A program made the translations under genes and the position numbers. A stretch of 64,000 nucleotides of DNA from Arthrobacter sp. 9V (GTDB lineage Bacteria; Actinomycetota; Actinomycetes; Actinomycetales; Micrococcaceae): contig NZ_LR732912.1 of the NCBI RefSeq assembly GCF_902506065.1, forward strand, positions 3,097,388 through 3,161,387, in the 5' to 3' direction. A model generated the notes under the pieces. The model saw only the letters and a program-made list of their open reading frames with translations, had not been told where the DNA came from and did no database searches. Below, piece by piece: positions 23,040 to 31,524 of this stretch (positions are counted from its first letter, which is position 1; every line of letters begins with the position of its first letter).

Positions 23040-25808
23040 GTGATCGATCCACGCCAAGAGGGGATTCTGGTCCGCAACCGTCACCACGACGGCCTGGACG
23101 ACAAGACTTCGGAGGTGGAGGGGTACCGCGTCGCGGGGGCGTTCACGTACGTCACCTTCAGTTCGGGAAAGACCTACAGATACTCGTCGGACAGGCTCTT
23201 GATCCTTCGAAAGCCTGTACCCGTTCCCCCCAAGAGCCAAGACACATTTTCTGTGCGTGGCAAGGTCCTCGAGGCTGTCACGGAGGTCCTCCGGTTCGAA
23301 TCACTCCACGGAACCTGGTGGCGGGTTTTTCACAATAGTGATGCAGGACTCGGATATGAAACCTGCCGTGAGGCTGAGATTACTGTCTCCCAGCCGTCCG
23401 AGGAAGAAATAAGGGCCCGGGCGGTGCTTGATTATTGGCGCGATGTCGCGTCCAGGCTGAAGGAGGACGATCCCCTACGACGGCAGTACCGGAATTTCAC
23501 CGGCATCCCCAAGGGAAGCGCCCTGGACGCGCTTCTCCAGCGCCGGCCCCTGGACCTCGCGGACCAGGTGCAACACCATCCGATACTCCCGTTCTCATCA
23601 AACATCAGTCAACGCGAGGCTCTCGTGAAGGGCCTCAGCCACCGCATATCGGTGATCGACGGCCCGCCTGGCACGGGAAAGACGGAAACAATATTGAATC
23701 TTGTCGCCAACATCGTTGCAGTTCCCGGCCAGCGGGTAGGGATCGTCTCTTTCAACAACGCCGCGGTGGAAAATGTCCGGGACAAACTTGCCGCTGAGGG
23801 CTACGGACACATCGTTGCGGATCTCGGTCGCAAGGAGAAGATTGCCGAATTCTTCGCAAGCCAGGAAGCCAGAAACGCCGCGGTTGAAAGATTCGTCGAG
23901 GTGCCGCCTGTCGAGGCACCCCCGGCAGAGTATCTGCTCGAACTCGACAGTCGCTTGCAGGCCCTGCAATCGACTGCAAGGCAGCTGGCCCAATGGCAGC
24001 AGCAGCTCGACGCCTACCAACTCGAGAGGCGTCATTTCCTGCTCCACCCGGACGCCCCTGGCTTGCCTGCGCTGGAAGGCGTCCCGCTACCGCGTGTTCC
24101 GTCCGCTCGGATCCTCGAATTCCTGGCCGAGACCACATTCATGCCGGTCGAATCCGGGGCGCTCCGAAAACTCTTCCGCCGCCTGAGACTTCGACTCCGG
24201 TTCGGACCACTCGGGCGAGTCGATCCTCACAACACGGACGTCGTCCTGCGGCTTCAGGGCGCCTACTACGACAACAAGATCAAGGAGTTGGAAGAGCATA
24301 TCGGTCAAGCGAAGCAGCTGCTGGCACATCAGGACTATGGACGTCTTGAGAAGGAGTATCGGCTGGCTTCCAGGCAGACGCTCAAAGTATCGCTCCATCG
24401 CCGCTACGCCCAAATGCGCAGACGGATCCACTCTGAAGCCACGTACAAGTCCGACTTTGCCGCCTTCACCGCCGATTATCCGGTAATTCTGAGCACCTGC
24501 CACTCCTTGCGACGAAATGTTCCCACCGGACAGCTCCTCGACTTTCTGATCATTGACGAGGCCTCCCAAGTTGATCTGCTTGCAGCCGGACTGGCACTCT
24601 CCCGCACCAGGCACGTCATTGTGGTCGGTGACCTTCAGCAACTTCAGCACATCGCCGACGAGAGTGCGTCGAGAAACTCGATCAAAGCCCCGTCTGCCAG
24701 CGTGGACTACAAGAAGCACAACATTCTCTCCTCAATCATCGAGCAGTTAGGCGACGGCCTCCCCCGGACCATGCTTCGGGAGCATTACCGATGCGATCCG
24801 GCCATCATCGAATTCTGCAACAGGAAGTTCTACGGCGGGAGGTTGGTTCCATACACCTCCAGCGGCTCAGAAGGCCCGCCCCTGGTGGTTGTTCGGACAG
24901 CCGAGGGCAACCACATGCGCCAGCACAACAGCGGTGGCCGGACCAACCAGCGTGAAGCTGACGTCATTGCCCAGGAGGTCCTGGGGCGATTCTGCTCAGG
25001 CTTCAGCAACGACCAGATCGGCGTGGTGACGCCGTATCGACGACAGGTGGACAAAGTGGCGGAAGCACTTATCCGCAGCATTCAAGCCGATACAGTCCAC
25101 AAGTTCCAGGGACGGCAGAAGGACGTGATCATCATGAGCACAGTCCTGGACGAGACAATCAGCGGACATCTTGGCGTCAGCTTCGTTGATGACCCGCACC
25201 TCGTCAATGTTGCCGTCTCCCGTGCAGTGAAGCGGTTCGTGCTGGTCACCAACAACGACATGCTGCCAAAAAGCCGGCACCTCCGGGACCTTGTGCATTT
25301 TATTCGCTACAGGAGTCCGGAGGATGGCGTTTTCGACAGCAACGTCCTGTCCGTCTTCGACCTCCTGTACAGGGATTATTCAGCGCTGTTACGGCCTTTG
25401 GCAGCCAGACTCCGGCGCGGCTCCACGTTCACGTCGGAGAACATCATATGGACTCTCCTGTTGGAGGTCCTCGAGGAGGAGCCGTTCTCGGACTTAGCTG
25501 TGGCGCCGCAGGTCATGCTGAAGAATTTGCTCCGCGATACTACGGCCCTGACGTCCGCCCAAGCATCTTTCGTGGAGAACCGGGCGAGCCTGGATTTCGT
25601 CGTCTACAACCGCGTCACCAACTTGCCGGTTTTGGTGGTCGAGGTTGACGGCTTTGCTTTCCACGAAAACAATCCGGCGCAACAGGTCCGGGATGACCTC
25701 AAAGACGCCATCTGCCGTGCCCAAGGGCTTAGGCTTCTGCGTTTGCCAACAACGGGAAGTGGAGAGGAAACCCGCTTACGCTCCGCCCTCTCAGCGGCCA
25801 TGGCCTGA
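23040..25808 (+). CDS. Superfamily 1 (Upf1-like) helicase fused to a nuclease-like C-terminal domain
   Basis: 922 residues, GTG start with GGGGGA upstream. An N-terminal ~130-residue domain is of unknown type. A Upf1-like helicase core follows: Walker A GPPGTGKTET (208-217), a long helical insertion (about 285-470), Walker B LIIDEAS (Asp506-Glu507), motif III VGDLQQLQH, motif V VHKFQGRQKDV and motif VI NVAVSRAVKRF. The C-terminal ~90 residues show LDFVVYN then LVVEVDG, the D...ExD pattern of PD-(D/E)XK-like DUF2726 nucleases. Several TTA leucine codons (for example 24747-24749) are rare in the neighbours and hint at transfer. It stands alone next to tRNA-Met. A defence or repair role is inference. 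Confidence 0.82.
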   Translation: MIDPRQEGILVRNRHHDGLDDKTSEVEGYRVAGAFTYVTFSSGKTYRYSSDRLLILRKPVPVPPKSQDTFSVRGKVLEAVTEVLRFESLHGTWWRVFHNSDAGLGYETCREAEITVSQPSEEEIRARAVLDYWRDVASRLKEDDPLRRQYRNFTGIPKGSALDALLQRRPLDLADQVQHHPILPFSSNISQREALVKGLSHRISVIDGPPGTGKTETILNLVANIVAVPGQRVGIVSFNNAAVENVRDKLAAEGYGHIVADLGRKEKIAEFFASQEARNAAVERFVEVPPVEAPPAEYLLELDSRLQALQSTARQLAQWQQQLDAYQLERRHFLLHPDAPGLPALEGVPLPRVPSARILEFLAETTFMPVESGALRKLFRRLRLRLRFGPLGRVDPHNTDVVLRLQGAYYDNKIKELEEHIGQAKQLLAHQDYGRLEKEYRLASRQTLKVSLHRRYAQMRRRIHSEATYKSDFAAFTADYPVILSTCHSLRRNVPTGQLLDFLIIDEASQVDLLAAGLALSRTRHVIVVGDLQQLQHIADESASRNSIKAPSASVDYKKHNILSSIIEQLGDGLPRTMLREHYRCDPAIIEFCNRKFYGGRLVPYTSSGSEGPPLVVVRTAEGNHMRQHNSGGRTNQREADVIAQEVLGRFCSGFSNDQIGVVTPYRRQVDKVAEALIRSIQADTVHKFQGRQKDVIIMSTVLDETISGHLGVSFVDDPHLVNVAVSRAVKRFVLVTNNDMLPKSRHLRDLVHFIRYRSPEDGVFDSNVLSVFDLLYRDYSALLRPLAARLRRGSTFTSENIIWTLLLEVLEEEPFSDLAVAPQVMLKNLLRDTTALTSAQASFVENRASLDFVVYNRVTNLPVLVVEVDGFAFHENNPAQQVRDDLKDAICRAQGLRLLRLPTTGSGEETRLRSALSAAMA

Positions 25809-25821
25809 CTTCATGACAAAA

Positions 25822-25860
25822 GAGCCGTGGCCGACGAAGATGAATCGTCTGCCACGGCTC
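25822..25860 (-). terminator. Terminator for tRNA-Met, shared with the helicase gene
   Basis: GAGCCGTGGC (25822-25831) pairs with 25851-25860 and the inner GACGA/TCGTC extends the stem. On the minus strand the stem is followed by TTTTGT, so it ends the tRNA transcript. On the plus strand it follows the helicase stop with no T-run. Confidence 0.75.
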
Positions 25861-25872
25861 CCACGTGAAATG

Positions 25873-25946
25873 TAGGGCTACTCGGACTTGAACCGAGGAC
25901 CTTAGGATTATGAGTCCCGCGCTCTAACCAGCTGAGCTATAGCCCC
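25873..25946 (-). tRNA. tRNA-Met (anticodon CAU)
   Basis: A 74-base cloverleaf on the minus strand: acceptor GGGGCTA, D-stem GCTC/GAGC, anticodon stem CGGGA with loop CTCATAA (anticodon CAU), T-arm with GGTTCAAGT, 3' acceptor TAGCCCT and discriminator A; CCA is not encoded. The first pair is G-U. The lower anticodon stem has one G-U and one mismatch. It lacks the initiator-type GGG/CCC anticodon stem, so elongator Met is likely; an Ile2 tRNA with modified C34 remains possible. Confidence 0.85.
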
Positions 25947-25987
25947 GTGAAGCCAGGAAAAGCCACCGCAAAGCAGCAGTTCCGGGC

Positions 25988-26028
25988 AAAGCACTCCAGC
26001 AATTCTAATAGGTGCCGGGGAGTGCTTT
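25988..26028 (-). terminator. Terminator after the glycosyltransferase
   Basis: AAAGCACTCC (25988-25997) and GGAGTGCTTT (26019-26028) form a 10-bp stem immediately downstream of the glycosyltransferase stop on the minus strand. The T-run lies inside the distal arm. Confidence 0.65.
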
Positions 26029-26030
26029 TG

Positions 26031-27227
26031 TCACACCACCAGATCCTCGTAGGAAGCGCCCCGGTAGAGGTCCTCGAAGGTCTGGAGGGTGCCGTTGATG
26101 CTGTGCGGCTCCACCATCTCGCGACTGAGCTTACCCATGGCCTGAAGTTCGTCCTGGGGAAGCTCCACCAGCTTGGTGATCTTGGCTGCGAGCTCGTTGC
26201 TGTCGTTGGGGGTGAAAAGGTATCCGTTCTCCCCGTCACGAACCAGGTGCGGCAGCGCCATGGCGTTGGCCAGCAGCACAGGCGTGGAGGCAGACATGGC
26301 TTCCAAAGTCACCAAGGACTGGAGTTCAGCCGTTCCGGGCATGCAGAAGATATCGGCCCTAATGTAGGCCTCCCGGAGGTCTTCATCACTTGCCAGTCCG
26401 AGGAACCTCACCCGGTCCCCCAAACCAAGTTTGGCAACCTGTGCTTCAAGGGCAGGACGGACTTCGCCGCCACCCACAATTTCCAGGTTGACGTTCAGTT
26501 CGCGCGGGGTCTTGGCCACGGCGTCGATCAGCACGTTGATGTGCTTCTCTTCGGCAAGACGGCCCACAAACAGGACGGTTGGGTTGGCGTGCGGCTCGAT
26601 GACTTCACCGGGCTGCAACTCATAAGCGGAGGAGTCGATTCCGTTGGAAAGGGGCAGTACCTTACGCAGGAAAGCGTGCTGGTGCATGGCCTTTGCAGCC
26701 AGCGGGGTGGGCGTGGTGACCACGTCCGCCTGGCCCATGACCTTGCCCATGTCCTTCCATGAAATCCGGCCAACAATGTCCTTGAACCACTGCGGGAACG
26801 GAAGGAACGGGTTGAGGTTCTCCGGCATGAAGTGGTTGGTGGCAACAATCCGGATGCCGCGCTTAACAGCCTCGTAGAGGACGTGCTCGCCGATCATGTA
26901 GTGGCTCTGAATGTGGACGACGTCCGGCTGGACTTTGTCGAAAAGAAGGCTGATTTCCTTCTTGATTTCCCATGGGAAGCAAATTCGGAAGTACTCGTGG
27001 GTGAAGACGCCGTGGGAGCGCAGCCGGTGAACTGTGGCTTCGTCGCGGAATTCGGTGTAGCTCTTGCCCGTGTCCGGACGGCAGGCCAACACGTGCACGT
27101 TGTGCCCACGTGCCGTCATCCCCTTGGCCAGGCGGTAGCCGAACTGGGCGGCACCGTTGACGTGCGGCGGGTAGGTATCCGCGGCAATCAGTATGGTGAG
27201 GGGCTTGGTGGTGTCGGGAATGGTCAC
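26031..27227 (-). CDS. GT4-family glycosyltransferase
   Basis: 398 residues with the GT-B fold of GT4 retaining enzymes. The N-terminal domain has ADTYPPHVNGAAQFGYRLA (acceptor side, glycine loop), HIQSHYMIGEHVL and TNHFMPENL. The C-terminal donor domain has VLFVGRLAEEKHINVLIDA and the E-x7-E-like stretch GTAELQSLVTLEAMSA. The pattern resembles actinobacterial lipid mannosyl- or glucosyltransferases such as MgtA or PimB-like enzymes, so a membrane-lipid or lipoglycan product is likely. The exact sugar and acceptor cannot be read. Head of the minus-strand group's 3' end; a terminator follows. Confidence 0.85.
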   Translation of the reverse strand: MTIPDTTKPLTILIAADTYPPHVNGAAQFGYRLAKGMTARGHNVHVLACRPDTGKSYTEFRDEATVHRLRSHGVFTHEYFRICFPWEIKKEISLLFDKVQPDVVHIQSHYMIGEHVLYEAVKRGIRIVATNHFMPENLNPFLPFPQWFKDIVGRISWKDMGKVMGQADVVTTPTPLAAKAMHQHAFLRKVLPLSNGIDSSAYELQPGEVIEPHANPTVLFVGRLAEEKHINVLIDAVAKTPRELNVNLEIVGGGEVRPALEAQVAKLGLGDRVRFLGLASDEDLREAYIRADIFCMPGTAELQSLVTLEAMSASTPVLLANAMALPHLVRDGENGYLFTPNDSNELAAKITKLVELPQDELQAMGKLSREMVEPHSINGTLQTFEDLYRGASYEDLVV

Positions 27228-27322
27228 GTGGAGAACTCCTGATGGTCACGGTGCGGACAGCACTGCTTGTGGCAATGCTGCGGTGTCGCCGGGTTGCCGC
27301 CCGCCAATGCGGTGGCGCAAGG

Positions 27323-28240
27323 TCAAGCTTTGCCTTGGGCCTTCCGGCCGGCAGCCGCCTTCGCGTCCTTCTTGCGTTTGGTGACTTCCGGATGGTGCCG
27401 GCTCAGGGCAATAACCCCCACGATAGCAAGCGTAGCGGCCGCGGCCATGGCGATCGCCATCACGGCGTGGACATCGGGACGAAGCTCACCCAGAATCACA
27501 ATGCCGATTGCGATGCCCACCATGGGGTCGATCACGGTCAAGCCTGCGATGACCAGGTCCGGTGGCCCTCCGGAATAGGCGCTCTGGACGAACCAGGAGC
27601 CCAGTCCCCCGGCGGCCGCAATTGCTACCAGGGTGTACCACTGGACGTTGAGCAGGAACAGTCCATTGGGATCCAGCAGGTGCTTGCCGATAATGCGGGT
27701 CAGGACGGCAACGAACCCGAACAGGACACCGGCCCCCAAAATGTAAATGAAGGCGCTCATCCGGTGTTTGAACAGAACGGCCAGTGTTCCGAAAATGCCC
27801 ACGGCAAGAGCCAGCAGGAGAACAATGGTCAACTCGTCGTCGCTGTTGACGTGGTGGTTTTCCTGCGTGACGTTGACGGCAAGGAGCACGAACAACGCCG
27901 AACCCGTAACGCAGGCGCTGATGGCCACAACGGTTGCCCGGTTAATGCTCAGGCCCTGGTCCTTGGCATTGACTATGGTGGTGATGACCAGCGCAATGGC
28001 GCCAATCGGCTGCACCACCGTCAGTGGTGCTGACACCAGGGCGATGGCATTCATCACCATCCCCAGAGCGAGGAACAGCAGTCCGAGCATCCAGCGGGGA
28101 TTGCGCAGGAGCCGCAGGAATCCGTTTGAGCTCAGCGCCAGGCCACCGGTATCTGCCTTCACGGCGCTGCCCTGCCGCTGGGCGCCGATGGCGAGGAAGA
28201 AGGCACCCAGTACCGCAAGAAAAACCGCCAGCCAGACCAT
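27323..28240 (-). CDS. DMT-superfamily membrane transporter (DUF/EamA-like)
   Basis: 305 residues with 9-10 hydrophobic helices arranged as two similar halves, VVQPIGAIALVITTIVNA in the first and DPMVGIAIGIVILGE in the second, the hallmark of drug/metabolite (DMT) transporters of the NIPA/EamA group. A Lys/Ala-rich cytoplasmic tail ends the protein. Substrate unknown. Its start overlaps the stop of the CDP-alcohol phosphatidyltransferase gene (TGATG), so the two are co-translated. Confidence 0.75.
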   Translation of the reverse strand: MVWLAVFLAVLGAFFLAIGAQRQGSAVKADTGGLALSSNGFLRLLRNPRWMLGLLFLALGMVMNAIALVSAPLTVVQPIGAIALVITTIVNAKDQGLSINRATVVAISACVTGSALFVLLAVNVTQENHHVNSDDELTIVLLLALAVGIFGTLAVLFKHRMSAFIYILGAGVLFGFVAVLTRIIGKHLLDPNGLFLLNVQWYTLVAIAAAGGLGSWFVQSAYSGGPPDLVIAGLTVIDPMVGIAIGIVILGELRPDVHAVMAIAMAAAATLAIVGVIALSRHHPEVTKRKKDAKAAAGRKAQGKA

Positions 28241-28863
28241 CAGCCTCGTCCGCCGTCGTCGGTTTTCAATTCTTTTCCTTTGCGCAGGATGGCCCAGTAG
28301 TAGTTATACGCCGCAATCCAGTGGCCGATCAGGCCGAGGCCCAGGAACGTCCAAGCGGCCACGAAGTAGACCTCGGTGAAAGCAATGGGCAGTTTGGACA
28401 GGATAAGCAAGGGCGTACCGACCAGCAGCAACGCTGTGCGGATCTTTCCTATGACGCTGACCGGAAGGTCCGGATGACTCCGGAAGTAGACCAGGGATGC
28501 GATGGCCAGAACGGCGTCCGGGACCAGCAGCGCGGCCAGGTACCACCACTGCACGACGCCGGCAATCACCAGGGTGAAGGCGACGGCCAGCAATGCGGCG
28601 CGGTCGGCCATGGGATCGAGGATGCGGCCAAGCTTTGAGGTCTGGTTGAAGCGTCTGGCAATGTAGCCGTCCACCCAGTCCGTGCTGCCCATGATGACGA
28701 GCACCAGGACAGCAAAACCGTATTCCTGTTCGGCAAGGACCAGCCAGACGAACAGCGGCACGCCCATGAAGCGCAGAACTGTGAGGATATTGGGGACAGT
28801 GAAGATGAGGTCGTGATCAACCTGCGGCCGGTCGGGGTGCGACCCAGCTCCGATCAATCTCAT
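28240..28863 (-). CDS. CDP-alcohol phosphatidyltransferase
   Basis: 207 residues, about six membrane helices. The CDP-alcohol phosphatidyltransferase signature D-x2-DG-x2-AR-x8-G-x3-D-x3-D is intact, from DWVDGYIARR to GRILDPMAD. It condenses CDP-diacylglycerol with a polyol phosphate. The family member (PgsA phosphatidylglycerol-phosphate, cardiolipin or inositol-phosphate synthase) cannot be fixed by eye. Co-translated with the DMT gene; the lipid-linked glycosyltransferase downstream fits an envelope-lipid group. Confidence 0.85.
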   Translation of the reverse strand: MRLIGAGSHPDRPQVDHDLIFTVPNILTVLRFMGVPLFVWLVLAEQEYGFAVLVLVIMGSTDWVDGYIARRFNQTSKLGRILDPMADRAALLAVAFTLVIAGVVQWWYLAALLVPDAVLAIASLVYFRSHPDLPVSVIGKIRTALLLVGTPLLILSKLPIAFTEVYFVAAWTFLGLGLIGHWIAAYNYYWAILRKGKELKTDDGGRG

Positions 28864-28909
28864 CCTGTCCCCCCTTCCTCGTCTTCAGTGTTGATGGCGC
28901 CGCCGGTTG

Positions 28910-29758
28910 CTACTTCTTCAGCAGCTTCCGCAGCGCAACAACGAAGACCACCGCAGCCGTGGCAAACGCAGCCAGGTCCTTCCACCGGGCGGCAAGCCGT
29001 TCGGTGAGGCTCTCAGGTACGGAGTCTCCAAGGTCTGCAAACTTCGCTGCAGCGAATTCCTTGCTCTCCTGGAACTTTCCGTTGGCGGTGTGGAGCAACG
29101 CCTGGCCTTGCTTCTTGACGTCCAGCTGCTCACCGAGCTCGTCACGAACGCCGGTGAGGTGTTCACGGCGGCGCTTCAGGCGGGAGCGAAGCTCAGCTTC
29201 GGTGGGCGCCTTGACGGCGTCGGCTTCCTTGGCCGCTTCCTTTGCAGCTTTCTCAGCCTTGGCCTTCTCAGCGGCCGCGTCCTTTTCGGCCTTGGCTGCC
29301 TTGGCTGCCGGCGAGTTCGGATCGAGGATTGATTCATCGAAGTCCGAGCCTTCCTTGGCGATCCCAAGATCATGCTTGATGCCCCGGATGGTGTCCTCGG
29401 GGACCAAAGGCATTGCCTTCTTGAATTTGGCTATTCCTATCAAGCTGGCTATTGCCACAATCACCAGGAAGAACGCAGCAACGATCAGCGCAGCCAGCCA
29501 GCCGGGCATGATGGTAGCCAAACCGAGGATGGCCGCAACCACGAGCGCAATGACCAGGAGCGCCAGGAAGACGAGGGCTACTCCGAAGAAGGCGCCCGCG
29601 ATTCCCACCTGCGTGGCTTTTCGCTTGAGCTCTACCTTCGCCAGGGCGATTTCGTCGTTGAGTTGCCTCGGAGCCAGCCTTGCTACGAGCTTGAGGGTCT
29701 TCGGCAAAGTACGAATGGCTGGTCCTTGACTGGGCCGGCCGGTGTGACGTCCACTCAT
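28910..29758 (-). CDS. Phage-holin-like membrane protein (PF07332 type)
   Basis: 282 residues. Two strong membrane helices (about 50-75 and 80-107) after an N-terminal conserved LKLVARLAPRQLNDEIALAK region typical of the actinobacterial holin_3_6 family. A charged Ala/Lys/Glu-rich coiled-coil linker (about 150-195) follows, and a final helix near the C terminus (about 260-278). Despite the family name it is a chromosomal envelope protein without phage context. The ATG at 29758 is the longest start. It lies 46 bases before the phosphatidyltransferase gene in the same direction. Confidence 0.75.
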   Translation of the reverse strand: MSGRHTGRPSQGPAIRTLPKTLKLVARLAPRQLNDEIALAKVELKRKATQVGIAGAFFGVALVFLALLVIALVVAAILGLATIMPGWLAALIVAAFFLVIVAIASLIGIAKFKKAMPLVPEDTIRGIKHDLGIAKEGSDFDESILDPNSPAAKAAKAEKDAAAEKAKAEKAAKEAAKEADAVKAPTEAELRSRLKRRREHLTGVRDELGEQLDVKKQGQALLHTANGKFQESKEFAAAKFADLGDSVPESLTERLAARWKDLAAFATAAVVFVVALRKLLKK

Positions 29759-29930
29759 GGGTTCCGCCTAACTGCTTCCTCTGGGCATCGTGTAGGGCGA
29801 ACGCAGCGTAAAACCATTGCCGCGGACACCTGTCCTCAAAGCTATCATTCAGGTTCCTGCTGAACTTTCGCCGATGACGCCGTGGCGCGTCCGTCATGCA
29901 GCAATAAATATGATCCGGGCCATAGGATTG

Positions 29931-31160
29931 ATGATCGTGACCTCTCCCATTGCTCCGGGCGATTCTCTGAGCCGACGCGAAAAACTTGTCTACATTCTCC
30001 TGCTGGGTGCCCTGACCGCGCTCGGTCCTTTCACCATCGACCTCTATCTTCCGGCGTTTCCCGCTTTGGAAGAGAGTTTTGATGTTTCCGCGGCGGCAAT
30101 TCAGCTCACGTTGACAGGTACAACCGTAGGCTTCGGGCTCGGCCAACTGCTGGTGGGACCATTCAGCGACAAGGTGGGACGCCGGCTTCCCCTCATTCTG
30201 GCCACGGCCGTCCACATCGGATCCTCGCTCGGTGCGGCGCTGGCCACCGACATCGGGATGCTGTCCTTGTTCCGCGTACTCATGGGAATCGGTGCTGCAG
30301 GAGGCGGCGTCGTGGCCATGGCCATGGTCCGGGATCTCTTCCACGGCTACTCCATGGTGCGGATGTTCTCACGGATGTCACTGGTTAACGGACTTGCTCC
30401 CATCCTTGCGCCGGTGATCGGATCGCAACTGTTGCTGGCCTTCCCGTGGCCGGGCATCTTCTACTTCCTGGCCGCATATGGACTGATGGTCATCCTTGCC
30501 TCGATCTTCTTTATCCGGGAAACACTTCCGGCTGAGCAGCGCGGAAAATCCACCGTCACAGTGGGACAGCGCTACAAGTCCGTCCTGACTGACAGAATTT
30601 TTGTGGGCATGGTGCTTGTGGGAAGCCTGAACTTCGGTGGACTGTTCGCTTATCTCTCAGCTTCCACATTTCTTTTCCAGAACGTGTACGGCTTTTCGCC
30701 TCAGGAATACGGCATCCTGTTCGGCATCAACTCTTTGGGCATTGTGGCCGGCGTGCAGATCAGCGCACGCTTGATCAGGAGGGTGGCTCCGCAATGGATC
30801 GTGGCCGGGGCGACTGTTTTCATGCTGTTCACCGCCCTCCTGATCGTGGTGCTTGACCTGCTCCATGTAGGCCTGTTGGGCATCCTCATCCCGTTGTGGT
30901 TCTACATTTGCGCCACCGGCTTCATGTTCCCGTGCGTTCAGGTCCTGTCCCTGGCCAACCATGGTGCGCAAGCTGGAACCGCTGCATCCCTTCTGGGCGC
31001 CTCCCAGTTCATGATGGCCGGTATTGTCCCGCCTGTTGTCGGGTGGCTGGGCGTCAGCTCCGCCGTCCCCATGGGCGCCGTTATGGCCGCGTGCATCACG
31101 GGCGCCATTGCCGCGCTATGGCTGGTTGTTCGGCCGCGCTCCGTCCCGTCCATTCATTAG
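29931..31160 (+). CDS. MFS drug exporter, Bcr/CflA family
   Basis: About 409 residues, 12 membrane helices. N-terminal Bcr/CflA features LLGALTALGPFTIDLYLPAFP and motif A (GPFSDKVGRR) between helices 2 and 3, then motif C-like GGGVVAMAMVRDLF. It exports small drugs such as bicyclomycin or chloramphenicol using the proton gradient. Start options are ATG at 29931 and GTG at 29937; TAGGAT at 29923-29928 would make the GTG leaderless. A much longer frame from 29817 is rejected because its extension looks non-coding. Divergent from the holin-like gene. Confidence 0.88.
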   Translation: MIVTSPIAPGDSLSRREKLVYILLLGALTALGPFTIDLYLPAFPALEESFDVSAAAIQLTLTGTTVGFGLGQLLVGPFSDKVGRRLPLILATAVHIGSSLGAALATDIGMLSLFRVLMGIGAAGGGVVAMAMVRDLFHGYSMVRMFSRMSLVNGLAPILAPVIGSQLLLAFPWPGIFYFLAAYGLMVILASIFFIRETLPAEQRGKSTVTVGQRYKSVLTDRIFVGMVLVGSLNFGGLFAYLSASTFLFQNVYGFSPQEYGILFGINSLGIVAGVQISARLIRRVAPQWIVAGATVFMLFTALLIVVLDLLHVGLLGILIPLWFYICATGFMFPCVQVLSLANHGAQAGTAASLLGASQFMMAGIVPPVVGWLGVSSAVPMGAVMAACITGAIAALWLVVRPRSVPSIH

Positions 31161-31187
31161 AACGGGCATTCATGGAGAAGCGGCCCG

Positions 31188-31193
31188 TAGGCT
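31188..31193 (+). promoter_or_regulatory. -10 box for leaderless glycine-zipper gene
   Basis: TAGGCT lies 6 bases before the ATG at 31200, with no ribosome-binding site between. Confidence 0.45.
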
Positions 31194-31199
31194 GTGACC

Positions 31200-31379
31200 A
31201 TGACTAATAAACCGCACCGCAACGGACGGGGCCTCTTCCTCGGTGCCTTGCTTGGCGCCGTCGCCGGTGCACTTCTTGGCCGCGCCGCCGGCAGCGCGCT
31301 TTTTGGCGCCATTTTAGGCGCCGTGATAGGTGCCGCCGTGCTGTACCGGGTGAATCCCGGCCCCTGGAAAAAGGACTAG
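31200..31379 (+). CDS. Small glycine-zipper membrane protein
   Basis: 59 residues: a polar basic start (TNKPHRNGRG), then a single long Gly/Ala-rich hydrophobic region with repeating G-x3-G steps (GALLGAVAGALLGRAAGSAL) and a short polar end. Glycine-zipper peptides of this kind oligomerise in membranes. No function is known. The start at 31200 is set by the leaderless -10 box; a GTG six bases earlier overlaps that box. Confidence 0.6.
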   Translation: MTNKPHRNGRGLFLGALLGAVAGALLGRAAGSALFGAILGAVIGAAVLYRVNPGPWKKD

Positions 31380-31524
31380 GCCAAGCCGCAAGCGGGACCA
31401 GCCGGCTTCCACGGGCGACCCGCCGACGTCAGGAAGTACTAAACCCTCCCCTAACTGCCTACCGCAGGGCAGAATGGTGGCCAGCCGGGGTTACCGGTGC
31501 TTGAACCGGTGAAGGGGACATCAC

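Noticed and set aside
25809..26030. Possible integration site or att duplication next to tRNA-Met
   Set aside because: No duplicated tRNA 3' end and no integrase gene is present, so there is no direct sign of an integrated element.
29817..29930. 38-residue N-terminal extension of the Bcr/CflA exporter
   Set aside because: No ribosome site and no hydrophobic signal; the likely starts are 29931 or 29937.
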